Below, piece by piece: positions 1 through 8,015 of a stretch of 62,223 bases of DNA. How positions within the stretch are numbered: position 1 is the stretch's first letter; the number at the start of each line of letters is the position of its first letter. The position numbers were made by a program, and so were the translations under genes. This DNA is from Phycisphaerales bacterium. GTDB taxonomy: Bacteria > Planctomycetota > Phycisphaerae > Phycisphaerales > SM1A02. The stretch covers positions 1 through 62,223 of the forward strand of contig SIAM01000008.1 in the NCBI GenBank assembly GCA_009691785.1. The letters run 5' to 3'. Under the pieces are notes generated by a model. The model saw nothing but the letters and a program-made list of their open reading frames with translations, had not been told where the DNA came from and did not search any database.

Positions 1-2933
1 GCGAATTTTTTGGCGTGCGCGCGCGCGGCGTCTAGGGCTTCTTGCGCTTTGGATGGATCTTTTCCACCCGCTTGCGCCATGTCTGGCTTGCCGCCGCCGC
101 CGCCGCCACACACTTGCGCCGCAACTTTCACCCAGTCACCGGCTTTCAATCCCTTGGCAATCAATGGCGCAGGCACGCACGCCACAATGGACACCTTTCC
201 TTCGGCGGCGTCGGGCCACGCAAGCAGCACCGCGGTTGCGGGCAATTTAGTTTTAGCCATGTTCAGCGCCGCTAACAACGCGGGCGCGTCGGCGTTTTCC
301 AACAAAGCAATGAACGCGTCGTTGGCCGCCGCCTGCTCATGCGCTGCGATTAGTTCTTGCATGCGCGCAAGAGTGGCTTCGCGCGTCGACGCTTCATTTT
401 CGCGGCGCGCGGCTTTGGCCAAGTCGCGCAACGCGTCCATGGTGACGCTCAATGATTGCTTGTGCGAATGCGGAACTGAAAGCGATTGCAAAAGTTGGCC
501 AATCTCGGAAACTTCCGCGTTCAACTGCGCGCCTTGCATGGCGCGCGCTTGCTCCATGCGCGCGTGAAGATTGCGCGCGGTTTCCATGGCGGCGATTGCA
601 GCCACGCCAGCGACCGCCGTAATACGCCGCACTCCAGTGCTGAGCGCGCCTTCGCTCATTATGGCGAAGGCTTGCGCTTCTTTGCTGCAAGGCAAATGGG
701 TTCCGCCGCAGAATTCAACGCTGGCGCCGCGCCATTTGGCGTTGGTTGGGTCCGCAAGCAGCGCCGCGACAGTGGCGCCAATGGAGACCACGCGCACAGG
801 GTCGGGATATTTTTCGCCGAACACCGCGCGCGCGCCGGTGATTTTTTTGGCCTGCTCCAGCGGCGCATTGGCGGCATCCACCACGCTGTTGTTATTGATG
901 TGCGCCATCACCAACTTTTCCACGCTGGCAATTTCGTCGTTGGTCATGGCGCGCGCAAATGAAAAGTCAAAGCGCAGACGATCGTCGGCCACCAAACTAC
1001 CGCGCTGCTGTACATCTTCGCCCAGCGTTTCGCGCAGTGCCCAGTTCATTATATGCGTGGCAGTGTGGTGCGCCGCAACCAAATGGCGACGCGGCTTTTT
1101 TAAATCCATGATCACGCTATCGCCGCGATGCAGTACGCCGCGTTTGACATGGCCAATGTGCAACACATAGCCAGCCTCATTTTGCACATCCGTGATTTCA
1201 AATTCAACCGCGTCCACGATGTCACGCTGCGCTGGCACCGCGGCCACGTCCCCAATCATTCCCAGCGAACTGTTGGCCGCGCTTACAACCCCGCCAGTCA
1301 TTTCGTCCATGTCATGCATAGCCGCGTCTAGCGCCGCGCCGGAATGCTCGGATAAAATGGAACCGCTGTCCGCGATTTGCCCGCCGCCCTCGGCATGAAA
1401 GCAGGTGCGTTTCACAACCACTGCCGCTGGAATTCCGGCTTCTAGTTTCTCTTGCAAATGGTGGCCGTCCCAAATTGCCACCACAAGGCTTGTGCAAGAT
1501 TTGCCTCGAAATTTAGGTGTTTCGTCGGTGTGCGCAACATGAAGCGTGCGAAGTTTTTCAATAGCGTCCGGCGTCAGAGTGATGCGCGTGGAGTCATGCG
1601 TTCCGGCGCGGCTGGTTTCACGCGCGCGCTCCATGAGTTCTTGATAGCCAGCGTCATCCACCGTGAGCGAGCGCTCTTGCGCCATAACTTGCGTCAAGTC
1701 AATTGGAAAGCCCATGGTGTCGTGCAAGCGAAAGGCGTCTTGCGCGCTCACCACGCCGCCCGCGGCGCGCGCCGCCGTGGCCGCCACTTCAAAAAGTTCA
1801 ATGCCGCGCTCCAAGGTTTTGCCAAACGCAATTTCCTCGTCGCGAATAATGTCGGTGACGCGTTTCTGTTGCGCGCGCAGTTCCGGAAAAATATCGCCAA
1901 GAGAATCGCACACGGCCGCGACCACTTTGTGCAAGAACGCTCCGCGCGCGCCCAGATGTTGATGACCCATGCGCGCCGCGCGTCGCAGAATTCGCCGCAA
2001 CACATAGTTGCGACCCTCGTTGCCGGGCGCCGCGCCGTCGGCGATTGCGCTGCACAAACAACGCGCGTGATCCGCCGCCACGCGGTAGGCAATGTCGGCG
2101 GGATCTGTGAGCGTGTTGGCGTAAGGCTTGGCGCCAGTTGCCGCTTGAATGGCCGCGAAGAGCGGCGTCCACAAATCGGTTTCATAATTGGAACGCTTGT
2201 TCTGCAATACGGAAACCAAGCGCTCCAAACCCATGCCGGTGTCCACATGCTTGGCGGGCAAAGGCGTAAGTTTGCCGCCACTTTCCCGGTTGAATTGAAT
2301 GAACACCAAGTTCCAAATCTCAAGCACATCGGGCTCGCTTGCGTTTACAAGCGCCGACGCGTCGCGACCACCAATGCGATCAAAATGAATTTCACTGCAT
2401 GGACCACATGGACCGGTCTCGCCCATTTCCCAAAAGTTGTCCTTCATGTTGCCAGGCAACACGCGCGACGCGGGCAGAAATTTTTCCCACAGCGCTTTGG
2501 CTTCCGTGTCAGGCTCAAGGCCCGCCTCTTTGGAGCCGCCAAAGTATGTCGCATACAAACGATCTTTGGGAAGTCCATACACGCGCGTCAATAAATCCCA
2601 CGCCCACTCAATGGAATCTTTCTTGAAGTAATCGCCGAAAGACCAATTGCCAAGCATCTCGAAAAATGTGTGGTGGTATGTGTCGCGGCCAACATCTTCC
2701 AAGTCATTGTGCTTGCCGCCAGCGCGAATACATTTTTGCGTGTCCACGGCGCGTTTGTAAGCGCGCGCGCCGCGGCCAAGAAACACATCTTTGAATTGAT
2801 TCATGCCCGCGTTGGTGAACAGCAGCGTTGGATCGTCGTGCGGCACCACCGGACTTGACGGCACAATGGTGTGGCCGGCGTGTTGGGCGAAATAATCCAG
2901 GAATGATTTACGAATGTCGGCGGCCCGCTGCAT
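1..2933 (-). CDS. alaS: Alanine--tRNA ligase (3' end cut by window edge)
   Basis: Charges tRNA-Ala with alanine in the cytosol and edits mischarged tRNA. The N-terminus opens with the class II catalytic core (DIRKSFLDYF, then TNAGMNQFKDVFLG). The editing domain shows HTATH at about residue 620 and the zinc motif CGGTH at about residue 742, and the C-Ala glycine-rich segment GGGGGKPDMAQAGG lies at about residue 944. The ATG at 2933 gives the expected class II start. The frame is open to base 1, and by comparison with the family only a few C-terminal residues are missing. At 977 residues or more it is longer than the usual 870-880. It is divergent from tpiA with only 37 bases between the two starts. 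Confidence 0.96.
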   Translation of the reverse strand, partial: MQRAADIRKSFLDYFAQHAGHTIVPSSPVVPHDDPTLLFTNAGMNQFKDVFLGRGARAYKRAVDTQKCIRAGGKHNDLEDVGRDTYHHTFFEMLGNWSFGDYFKKDSIEWAWDLLTRVYGLPKDRLYATYFGGSKEAGLEPDTEAKALWEKFLPASRVLPGNMKDNFWEMGETGPCGPCSEIHFDRIGGRDASALVNASEPDVLEIWNLVFIQFNRESGGKLTPLPAKHVDTGMGLERLVSVLQNKRSNYETDLWTPLFAAIQAATGAKPYANTLTDPADIAYRVAADHARCLCSAIADGAAPGNEGRNYVLRRILRRAARMGHQHLGARGAFLHKVVAAVCDSLGDIFPELRAQQKRVTDIIRDEEIAFGKTLERGIELFEVAATAARAAGGVVSAQDAFRLHDTMGFPIDLTQVMAQERSLTVDDAGYQELMERARETSRAGTHDSTRITLTPDAIEKLRTLHVAHTDETPKFRGKSCTSLVVAIWDGHHLQEKLEAGIPAAVVVKRTCFHAEGGGQIADSGSILSEHSGAALDAAMHDMDEMTGGVVSAANSSLGMIGDVAAVPAQRDIVDAVEFEITDVQNEAGYVLHIGHVKRGVLHRGDSVIMDLKKPRRHLVAAHHTATHIMNWALRETLGEDVQQRGSLVADDRLRFDFSFARAMTNDEIASVEKLVMAHINNNSVVDAANAPLEQAKKITGARAVFGEKYPDPVRVVSIGATVAALLADPTNAKWRGASVEFCGGTHLPCSKEAQAFAIMSEGALSTGVRRITAVAGVAAIAAMETARNLHARMEQARAMQGAQLNAEVSEIGQLLQSLSVPHSHKQSLSVTMDALRDLAKAARRENEASTREATLARMQELIAAHEQAAANDAFIALLENADAPALLAALNMAKTKLPATAVLLAWPDAAEGKVSIVACVPAPLIAKGLKAGDWVKVAAQVCGGGGGGKPDMAQAGGKDPSKAQEALDAARAHAKKF

Positions 2934-2970
2934 CAAGCGATTCTAGAAATCTGTGGCTATCCTGCTTGGC

Positions 2971-3768
2971 ATGACGCAGCACAATTCCAAACGACTCTTC
3001 ATTGGCGGCAATTGGAAAATGAACGGCACGCGCGAGGCCTCGACTGTGTTGGCCACGGATTTGGTAACCGCTTTTGAACCGCTGGCCATGAGCGTGGATG
3101 CCGCCATATTTCCGCCATTTCCATATTTGCAGCATATTGGCGGCATAATTCGCGGAAGTGGCTTGATGTTGGGCGCGCAGCAAGTGAGCTCCGAGGCCAA
3201 TGGCGCATTCACGGGGCAAGTCAGCGCAGAAATGCTGCTTGATGTTGGCGTGCAAATTGTAATTATAGGACATTCAGAATGCCGCAAACTGTTAGCCGAG
3301 GCGGATGAATTGATCGGCGAAAAAGTTGCAATCGCTGTTTCAACAGGACTTTCCGTAATGCTTTGCGTTGGTGAGACTTGGGAAGAACGCCAAGCTGGCC
3401 ACGCAGAAGCCGTGTGCCAGCGCCAGATTTCAGCGGCCCTGAAGGGCATTCATTTGGACCACATGGGAGCCATTCATATCGCCTACGAGCCAATTTGGGC
3501 CATTGGAACTGGTCGATCGGCCAGCCCGCAGGACGCCGCTATAAGCCACGCATCGCTGCGGAAGGACATCGAAGATCTGTATGATCCTTCGCTCGCCGCT
3601 GCGACCCGAATCCTTTACGGAGGCTCGGTGAATCCCGCAAACGCGACATCCTTGTTTGCGCAACCTGAAATTCAGGGCGCGCTTGTCGGGGGTGCCAGTT
3701 TGAAGGCGGCGGACTTTGCTTCAATTCTTCGAAGCGCATCACAGGCGACAAGCAGTCGCCCTAATTAG
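2971..3768 (+). CDS. tpiA: Triosephosphate isomerase
   Basis: Interconverts dihydroxyacetone phosphate and glyceraldehyde 3-phosphate in glycolysis and gluconeogenesis. The protein has 265 residues, about normal for the family. All signature elements are present: GGNWKMNG with catalytic Lys16, IGHSECR with His101, AYEPIWAIGTG with Glu173, and the phosphate-binding YGGSVNPAN. I chose the ATG at 2971. A GTG at 2953 would add six residues and is less likely, because the family normally begins just before the first beta strand. The gene is followed by secG after 13 bases, a common bacterial order. The short gap to alaS implies a compact divergent promoter. Confidence 0.97.
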   Translation: MTQHNSKRLFIGGNWKMNGTREASTVLATDLVTAFEPLAMSVDAAIFPPFPYLQHIGGIIRGSGLMLGAQQVSSEANGAFTGQVSAEMLLDVGVQIVIIGHSECRKLLAEADELIGEKVAIAVSTGLSVMLCVGETWEERQAGHAEAVCQRQISAALKGIHLDHMGAIHIAYEPIWAIGTGRSASPQDAAISHASLRKDIEDLYDPSLAAATRILYGGSVNPANATSLFAQPEIQGALVGGASLKAADFASILRSASQATSSRPN

Positions 3769-3781
3769 GAGTTGGATTTCA

Positions 3782-4291
3782 ATGAGTGTCTTCTTCACCG
3801 TTTTAACTTTTCTTTTCATGGTGGTCAGCCTGGCATTGGTGCTGGTCATTCTTGTGCAACGACCACAAGGCGGCGGACTTGCCAGCGCCTTTGGTGGCGG
3901 CGGTGGAACGGACACGGCGTTCGGTGGTCGCACTGGTGACGCGCTGACGGTTGGAACAGTTTCTGTATTCGTTGTGTATTTAATTCTTGCCATGGCGTTG
4001 AACATATTCAATCCGCAATCAACACTCATGACAGAAGAGACCGCCAAGAGCGAAGCCGCGAAAGCAATTCCTTCGGTGACCATGCCCGCTCCGGTTGGTT
4101 CGACAGCGCCCGCAACTGCGACTCCAGTAACAACTGATACAACGGCACCAATTGATGGAGCCGCGCCAATTCCCGCGACCTCAATTCCTGCACCTGCAAT
4201 AGTTGCGCCAACCGCGCCAACAGCAACAGAACCAACCACCGCTCCTGCCGCGGTTGCGCCAGTGGTTCCCGAGAATCCAAAGCACTCATGA
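3782..4291 (+). CDS. secG: Preprotein translocase subunit SecG with long C-terminal tail
   Basis: Accessory subunit of the SecYEG translocon in the inner membrane. The first hydrophobic helix spans about residues 3-24, followed by the family signature RPQGGGLASAFGGGG and a second helix at about 55-73. The usual protein ends shortly after the second helix (75-115 residues). Here a tail of about 90 residues follows, rich in Pro, Ala and Thr and without cysteines or predicted helices, giving 169 residues. The ATG at 3782 has an AGGAG ribosome site close upstream, overlapping the tpiA stop region. The stop overlaps the yicC start as ATGA, implying coupled translation. Confidence 0.93.
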   Translation: MSVFFTVLTFLFMVVSLALVLVILVQRPQGGGLASAFGGGGGTDTAFGGRTGDALTVGTVSVFVVYLILAMALNIFNPQSTLMTEETAKSEAAKAIPSVTMPAPVGSTAPATATPVTTDTTAPIDGAAPIPATSIPAPAIVAPTAPTATEPTTAPAAVAPVVPENPKHS

Positions 4292-5172
4292 TTCGCTCCA
4301 TGACAGGTTTCGGATCCGCTTCGGGGACTCACGAAGGTCTTCACCTTGCGCTGGAAGTTCGCTCCGTCAACAATCGTTTTTTTAAGGGCGTCATTCGCTT
4401 GCCCAGCGAGTTGTCGTCGCTTGAGGGCGAACTTGAAGCCAAGTTGGCGACCAAGGTCGCGCGTGGCAGCGTCACGCTGACCGTGCGCGCCACTGATTCA
4501 ACCGCTCGCGGCGCGGGACGAATCAACACCGAAGTTCTCAAGAGCTATTTGTCGCAACTTGAAAGCGTCATGCCCGATGGGCGCAAGGGTTCGCTGGATG
4601 CCAGCGCGTTGTTGTCCTTGCCTGGAGTGATCATTGACGATGGCTCGCAGAAAATGTGCGAGACCGCGCGCGCGTGCATTGACGGATTGCTTGATCAAGC
4701 CATTACCCATATGAATGAAATGCGCAAGAGAGAAGGCGAGGCGTTGTGCGGTCAACTTGTGAATTTTGGCGTGACGCTGAATGAGCGGCTGAAGGAAATT
4801 GCCGCGCGCGTTCCAGATGTGGCCAACTTGTACCGCGAGCGATTGCGCACGCGCATGCAAACATTGCTGGCGGAAGTTGGCGCCACCGTGCGTCAAGAGG
4901 ATTTGCTGCGTGAAGTGGCGGCCTTTGCGGAGCGCAGCGACATTGCCGAGGAAGTGCACCGACTTGAGGGACATTTGCAGCAATTTGCGCAGCTTTTGGA
5001 TCCCAAGCGTCCCGACGCCGTTGGTCGCGCGCTGGATTTTCTTTCACAAGAAATGTTGCGCGAGGCCAACACCATCGCCAGCAAGGCTTCGGACTATGAG
5101 ATCAGCAAGCGTGTGGTTGATATGAAGACCGCCATTGATCGAATCAAGGAACAAGCCGCGAATGCCGAGTGA
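4288..5172 (+). CDS. yicC: YicC/YloC family endoribonuclease
   Basis: Member of the YicC family, reported to act as an endoribonuclease and linked to stress and stationary phase. The diagnostic N-terminus is present (MIRSMTGFGSAS, then EVRSVNNRFFKG), as is the conserved C-terminus with LDFLSQEMLREANTIASKA and VDMKTAIDRIKEQ. The length, 294 residues, matches the family. The start overlaps the secG stop (ATGA) and the end overlaps the next gene by 11 bases. In many bacteria yicC precedes gmk; here a kinase-fold gene of another family takes that place. Confidence 0.93.
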   Translation: MIRSMTGFGSASGTHEGLHLALEVRSVNNRFFKGVIRLPSELSSLEGELEAKLATKVARGSVTLTVRATDSTARGAGRINTEVLKSYLSQLESVMPDGRKGSLDASALLSLPGVIIDDGSQKMCETARACIDGLLDQAITHMNEMRKREGEALCGQLVNFGVTLNERLKEIAARVPDVANLYRERLRTRMQTLLAEVGATVRQEDLLREVAAFAERSDIAEEVHRLEGHLQQFAQLLDPKRPDAVGRALDFLSQEMLREANTIASKASDYEISKRVVDMKTAIDRIKEQAANAE

Positions 5173-6226
5173 GGCGTTTACTGCGGCAAGTATTTCGCCC
5201 GCCGAAGTGAATGACATGTTGAAACACTGGGATGTCGGCCTTGTGGGCGAGACTGCTCCCATTACTGGTGGAAGTCGCACAAGCCCAAAAATAAAATTGA
5301 CGGCTGAGCGCGGAACATTTGTGTTGAAGCGTCGGCCGCTTTATCAAGCCAATATAGAGCGCATTCAGTTTGCCCACCATGTAATGATGACGGCGAGCAC
5401 CGCGGGTCTGCCAATCGCCTTGCCACAAGTTGCCCGTGATGGAACCACATTTCAAGTTCAACCCGATGGCATATACGAATTACTTTTATTTCTCAATGGC
5501 GGGCGTTGGAAACGAACGCCGCAGCAAGCCTTTGAAGCTGGGCGCGCCTTGGCCACGCTGCATCGTGGCGCGCTGGACATGTTGTGGAAAGGCAATGTGA
5601 AGGCGTCTTGTTTTCACGGAAACTTGATAGTGGTTGAGGCGTTGCGGCGAGTGCCCGCGTCGATTGCCGCCGTATACCCAGACCTCGAGCAACAACAACT
5701 GCTTGATGTATGCCAGCATCTTTCGCATTTATATCAACAGGCCTCGGAGCAAGTGGATGTTTTTGGATACGAGCAGATCAGTAGTCAAGTGGTGCATGGA
5801 GATTGGCATCCCGGCAATATTTTATTTGACGGCGACCGCGTCACTGGAGTGCTTGATTTTGACTCCACTCGATTGGAACCAGCGATTGTTGATATCGCCA
5901 ATGGTCTCTTGCAATATTCGATCCGCGCTGGGCCGTCACGAGCCATCGCGAAATGGCCGCACCAATTTGAACAATCCTTATTCTCCGGATTCACCAAAGG
6001 TTTCCACAGTGTCAATTCCGGAAATTTTTTGGAGTTTGTGGACATGGTGCCAGGACTTATGATTGAATCATGCATCGCCGAAGCCGTAATTCCAATCGCT
6101 CGACAGGGAATGTTCGCCACTATTCCAGGGGACAAAATGCTTGCAATGATTTTACGCCGCGTCTCATGGATTCAAAGCAACACGGCTACTTTGGTGCAGC
6201 GACTTGTCACGGATCTCAAGCCATGA
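5162..6226 (+). CDS. APH-family (kinase-fold) phosphotransferase
   Basis: A small-molecule kinase of the aminoglycoside phosphotransferase / homoserine-kinase-II superfamily, 354 residues. It has a lysine-containing N-lobe (TFVLKRRPL), the catalytic loop HGDWHPGN at residues 212-219, and a metal-binding DFD about 20 residues later (GVLDFDSTRLEP). The substrate cannot be read from sequence. Relatives act on homoserine, choline, sugars or protein side chains. The ATG at 5162 lies inside the end of yicC, and the stop overlaps the next start as ATGA, so the three genes are probably translated together. Confidence 0.85.
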   Translation: MPSEAFTAASISPAEVNDMLKHWDVGLVGETAPITGGSRTSPKIKLTAERGTFVLKRRPLYQANIERIQFAHHVMMTASTAGLPIALPQVARDGTTFQVQPDGIYELLLFLNGGRWKRTPQQAFEAGRALATLHRGALDMLWKGNVKASCFHGNLIVVEALRRVPASIAAVYPDLEQQQLLDVCQHLSHLYQQASEQVDVFGYEQISSQVVHGDWHPGNILFDGDRVTGVLDFDSTRLEPAIVDIANGLLQYSIRAGPSRAIAKWPHQFEQSLFSGFTKGFHSVNSGNFLEFVDMVPGLMIESCIAEAVIPIARQGMFATIPGDKMLAMILRRVSWIQSNTATLVQRLVTDLKP

Positions 6227-7281
6227 AATTATTTTCGCCGCTGCAATTGGTTGGCCGCTTTTTCAAGATTGCTGTGGACCAAATAGCTCGAATTGCATGT
6301 GTGGGCGTAGTGGTAATTTGCGCCGCGCCTGAGTTGTTGTTGGCGCAAGCGGACAATCCTCCGGCGGATATTCCCGCGGTCAACCCCGTGGAACCCGTGG
6401 GCAAGCCAGTCAACAAGCCCGCAACAAAGCCAGGCAAGAAGCAGGTCAATCAGGGCGCGAATCAAAAGATGCGTGTTCCGGCGTTGAATCCCATGAATGC
6501 CAACGCAAATCAAATCGCCATTTTGCAGCAGGCACTGCAGAACCGCAACGCGCTTGGCGGGATTAATTTGGGCGAGGAACGAATGGCGCAGGCCATGTCG
6601 CCTGAGCGGCTTGCAAATGTTGAACCGCCGCCCGAGGTGTTGAAGTTGCTTCCCGATTTGAATGATCCGTCATTCAAAGTGCGTGAGGCGGCCTCACAAA
6701 AGTTGCTTGAGCCAACAATTTCCGACGAGGCGATTTGGGCGGTGCTTGACCGATTCACTTTAAGTGATGAGGCGCGAAGCCGACTTCTGACTGCGGCCAT
6801 GCGCCGAGTCGGTGAGCGGCCGCGCGGCGCGCTTGGCATTCGCATGGGTCAAGCTCCCATGGATCGACCAGGCGTTGTGATTGTCGCAACCTTGACTGGA
6901 TTGCCCGCCGAAAAATTTCTCAAGGCGGGAGATGTCATAGAGGAAATTGAAGGCATGCCAGTGCTGACCACTATTGATCTTGTGGATTCGATCCGCAATT
7001 TCGCGCCTGGTCGCGAAATTAAAATCAAGTTGCGCCGCCCCGACATGGACGCGCAAGGGCGGCCGTTGATTGGACCAGATGGCAAAACCAACGATCGCCC
7101 GGTGGATATTGTCATGCCGCTTGGCAACGCCGAGGATCTCAACAAAGCCGAGCCTGGGGAGTTGCAAGCCACGCAAAATATGCAACTTCAGCAACGGGCA
7201 TCGGAGGGAAAAATGATTCTTCGACGCTTTGCCGAGCCCGCATCCAACTCAAATCACGCGTTGCCGGCCGAGACCCCGTAA
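6223..7281 (+). CDS. Secreted PDZ-domain protein
   Basis: Exported protein of 352 residues with an N-terminal signal peptide (hydrophobic stretch at about 20-42, likely cleavage near LLLAQA). A Pro/Lys/Asn-rich linker follows, then an alpha-helical segment (about 130-195), then one PDZ domain (about 200-290) with GALGIRMG, AEKFLKAGDVIEEIEG and REIKIKLRRPD. No protease domain is visible, so it is not an HtrA enzyme by itself and probably binds peptides as an adaptor. The start overlaps the upstream kinase stop as ATGA. It is convergent with adk. Confidence 0.8.
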   Translation: MKLFSPLQLVGRFFKIAVDQIARIACVGVVVICAAPELLLAQADNPPADIPAVNPVEPVGKPVNKPATKPGKKQVNQGANQKMRVPALNPMNANANQIAILQQALQNRNALGGINLGEERMAQAMSPERLANVEPPPEVLKLLPDLNDPSFKVREAASQKLLEPTISDEAIWAVLDRFTLSDEARSRLLTAAMRRVGERPRGALGIRMGQAPMDRPGVVIVATLTGLPAEKFLKAGDVIEEIEGMPVLTTIDLVDSIRNFAPGREIKIKLRRPDMDAQGRPLIGPDGKTNDRPVDIVMPLGNAEDLNKAEPGELQATQNMQLQQRASEGKMILRRFAEPASNSNHALPAETP

Positions 7282-7329
7282 GTGGCGGCGCGAAACAGCG
7301 AGCCACCCGCGAAAAATCCTTCAAACAAC

Positions 7330-7950
7330 TTACGCTCCAAGTGGATTGCGAAAGTGGTGGTCCTGAATTGGCGCCACAACATCAAGCACCGACATCAGAA
7401 CTATGGACGGACTGGCAATGGCGGAGACGTTGTGAATGATGTCCTTCGGGTAATAGGAGAGAATCGGTTCGGTTTCCTTTCGATAGACCTCGAAGCGGTG
7501 ATGGATCACCTTCTCATCGGCGTCGTCAAGACGATTCTCTTTCAGCGCCCGGCGGCGCATGCGACGCCCCATCTCGGTCTCATCGGGACAGACCAAATGC
7601 AGCACAGCAAGAACATCAAGATGATCCTTGAGCGCCTTGGCTTGGCTGACGGTGCGCGGAATTCCATCAAGCACCAATAAATCTTGCGTGGGTTTGAAGA
7701 TGCTCAGCGACACTTGCGCCTTCATGTTGTTCTGCCACATTTCAACGGTGAGTTCATCGGGAACCAACTCGCCCTTGCTGGAATGGGACATGAATTTTTT
7801 ACCAAGCGGGCTGGTTAAATCAAGCGAGCGAAAGACGTCTCCGCAGGCAAGGTGAAAGAAGCCGGGAATTTCACCAAGGATTTTTCCTTGAGTGCCTTTG
7901 CCAGAACCGGGTGATCCAAAAAGAAGAATGCACTTGTATCGATGACTCAT
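7330..7950 (-). CDS. adk: Adenylate kinase family protein
   Basis: Transfers phosphate between adenine nucleotides (ATP + AMP to 2 ADP). The P-loop GSPGSGKGT is at residues 12-20, the AMP-binding region includes CGDVFRSL, and DGIPRT matches the family's DGFPRT. The lid is the short form: the segment between MGRRMRRRALKENRLDD and HHRFEVY has no 27-residue insertion and no zinc cysteines. The length of 206 residues suits a short-lid enzyme, so UMP/CMP kinase activity is an alternative. The ATG at 7950 immediately precedes MSHRYKCILLFG. It is divergent from recJ. Confidence 0.87.
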   Translation of the reverse strand: MSHRYKCILLFGSPGSGKGTQGKILGEIPGFFHLACGDVFRSLDLTSPLGKKFMSHSSKGELVPDELTVEMWQNNMKAQVSLSIFKPTQDLLVLDGIPRTVSQAKALKDHLDVLAVLHLVCPDETEMGRRMRRRALKENRLDDADEKVIHHRFEVYRKETEPILSYYPKDIIHNVSAIASPSIVLMSVLDVVAPIQDHHFRNPLGA

Positions 7951-8015
7951 TGTGGTGTGGGGAGTATGCCATAGGAACGCGTTCCGCGAAAGGCAATGGT
8001 GGATACGCTTGGGGC

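Noticed and set aside
1452-2594. Long plus-strand open frame of 380 codons inside alaS
   Set aside because: It lies fully antisense to a well-conserved synthetase and has no recognisable domain. It reflects the low stop frequency in GC-rich antisense sequence.
3739-4344. Minus-strand frame of 201 codons across secG
   Set aside because: The Val/Gly/Ala-rich product is the complement of the Pro/Ala/Thr-rich SecG tail and overlaps three supported gene ends.
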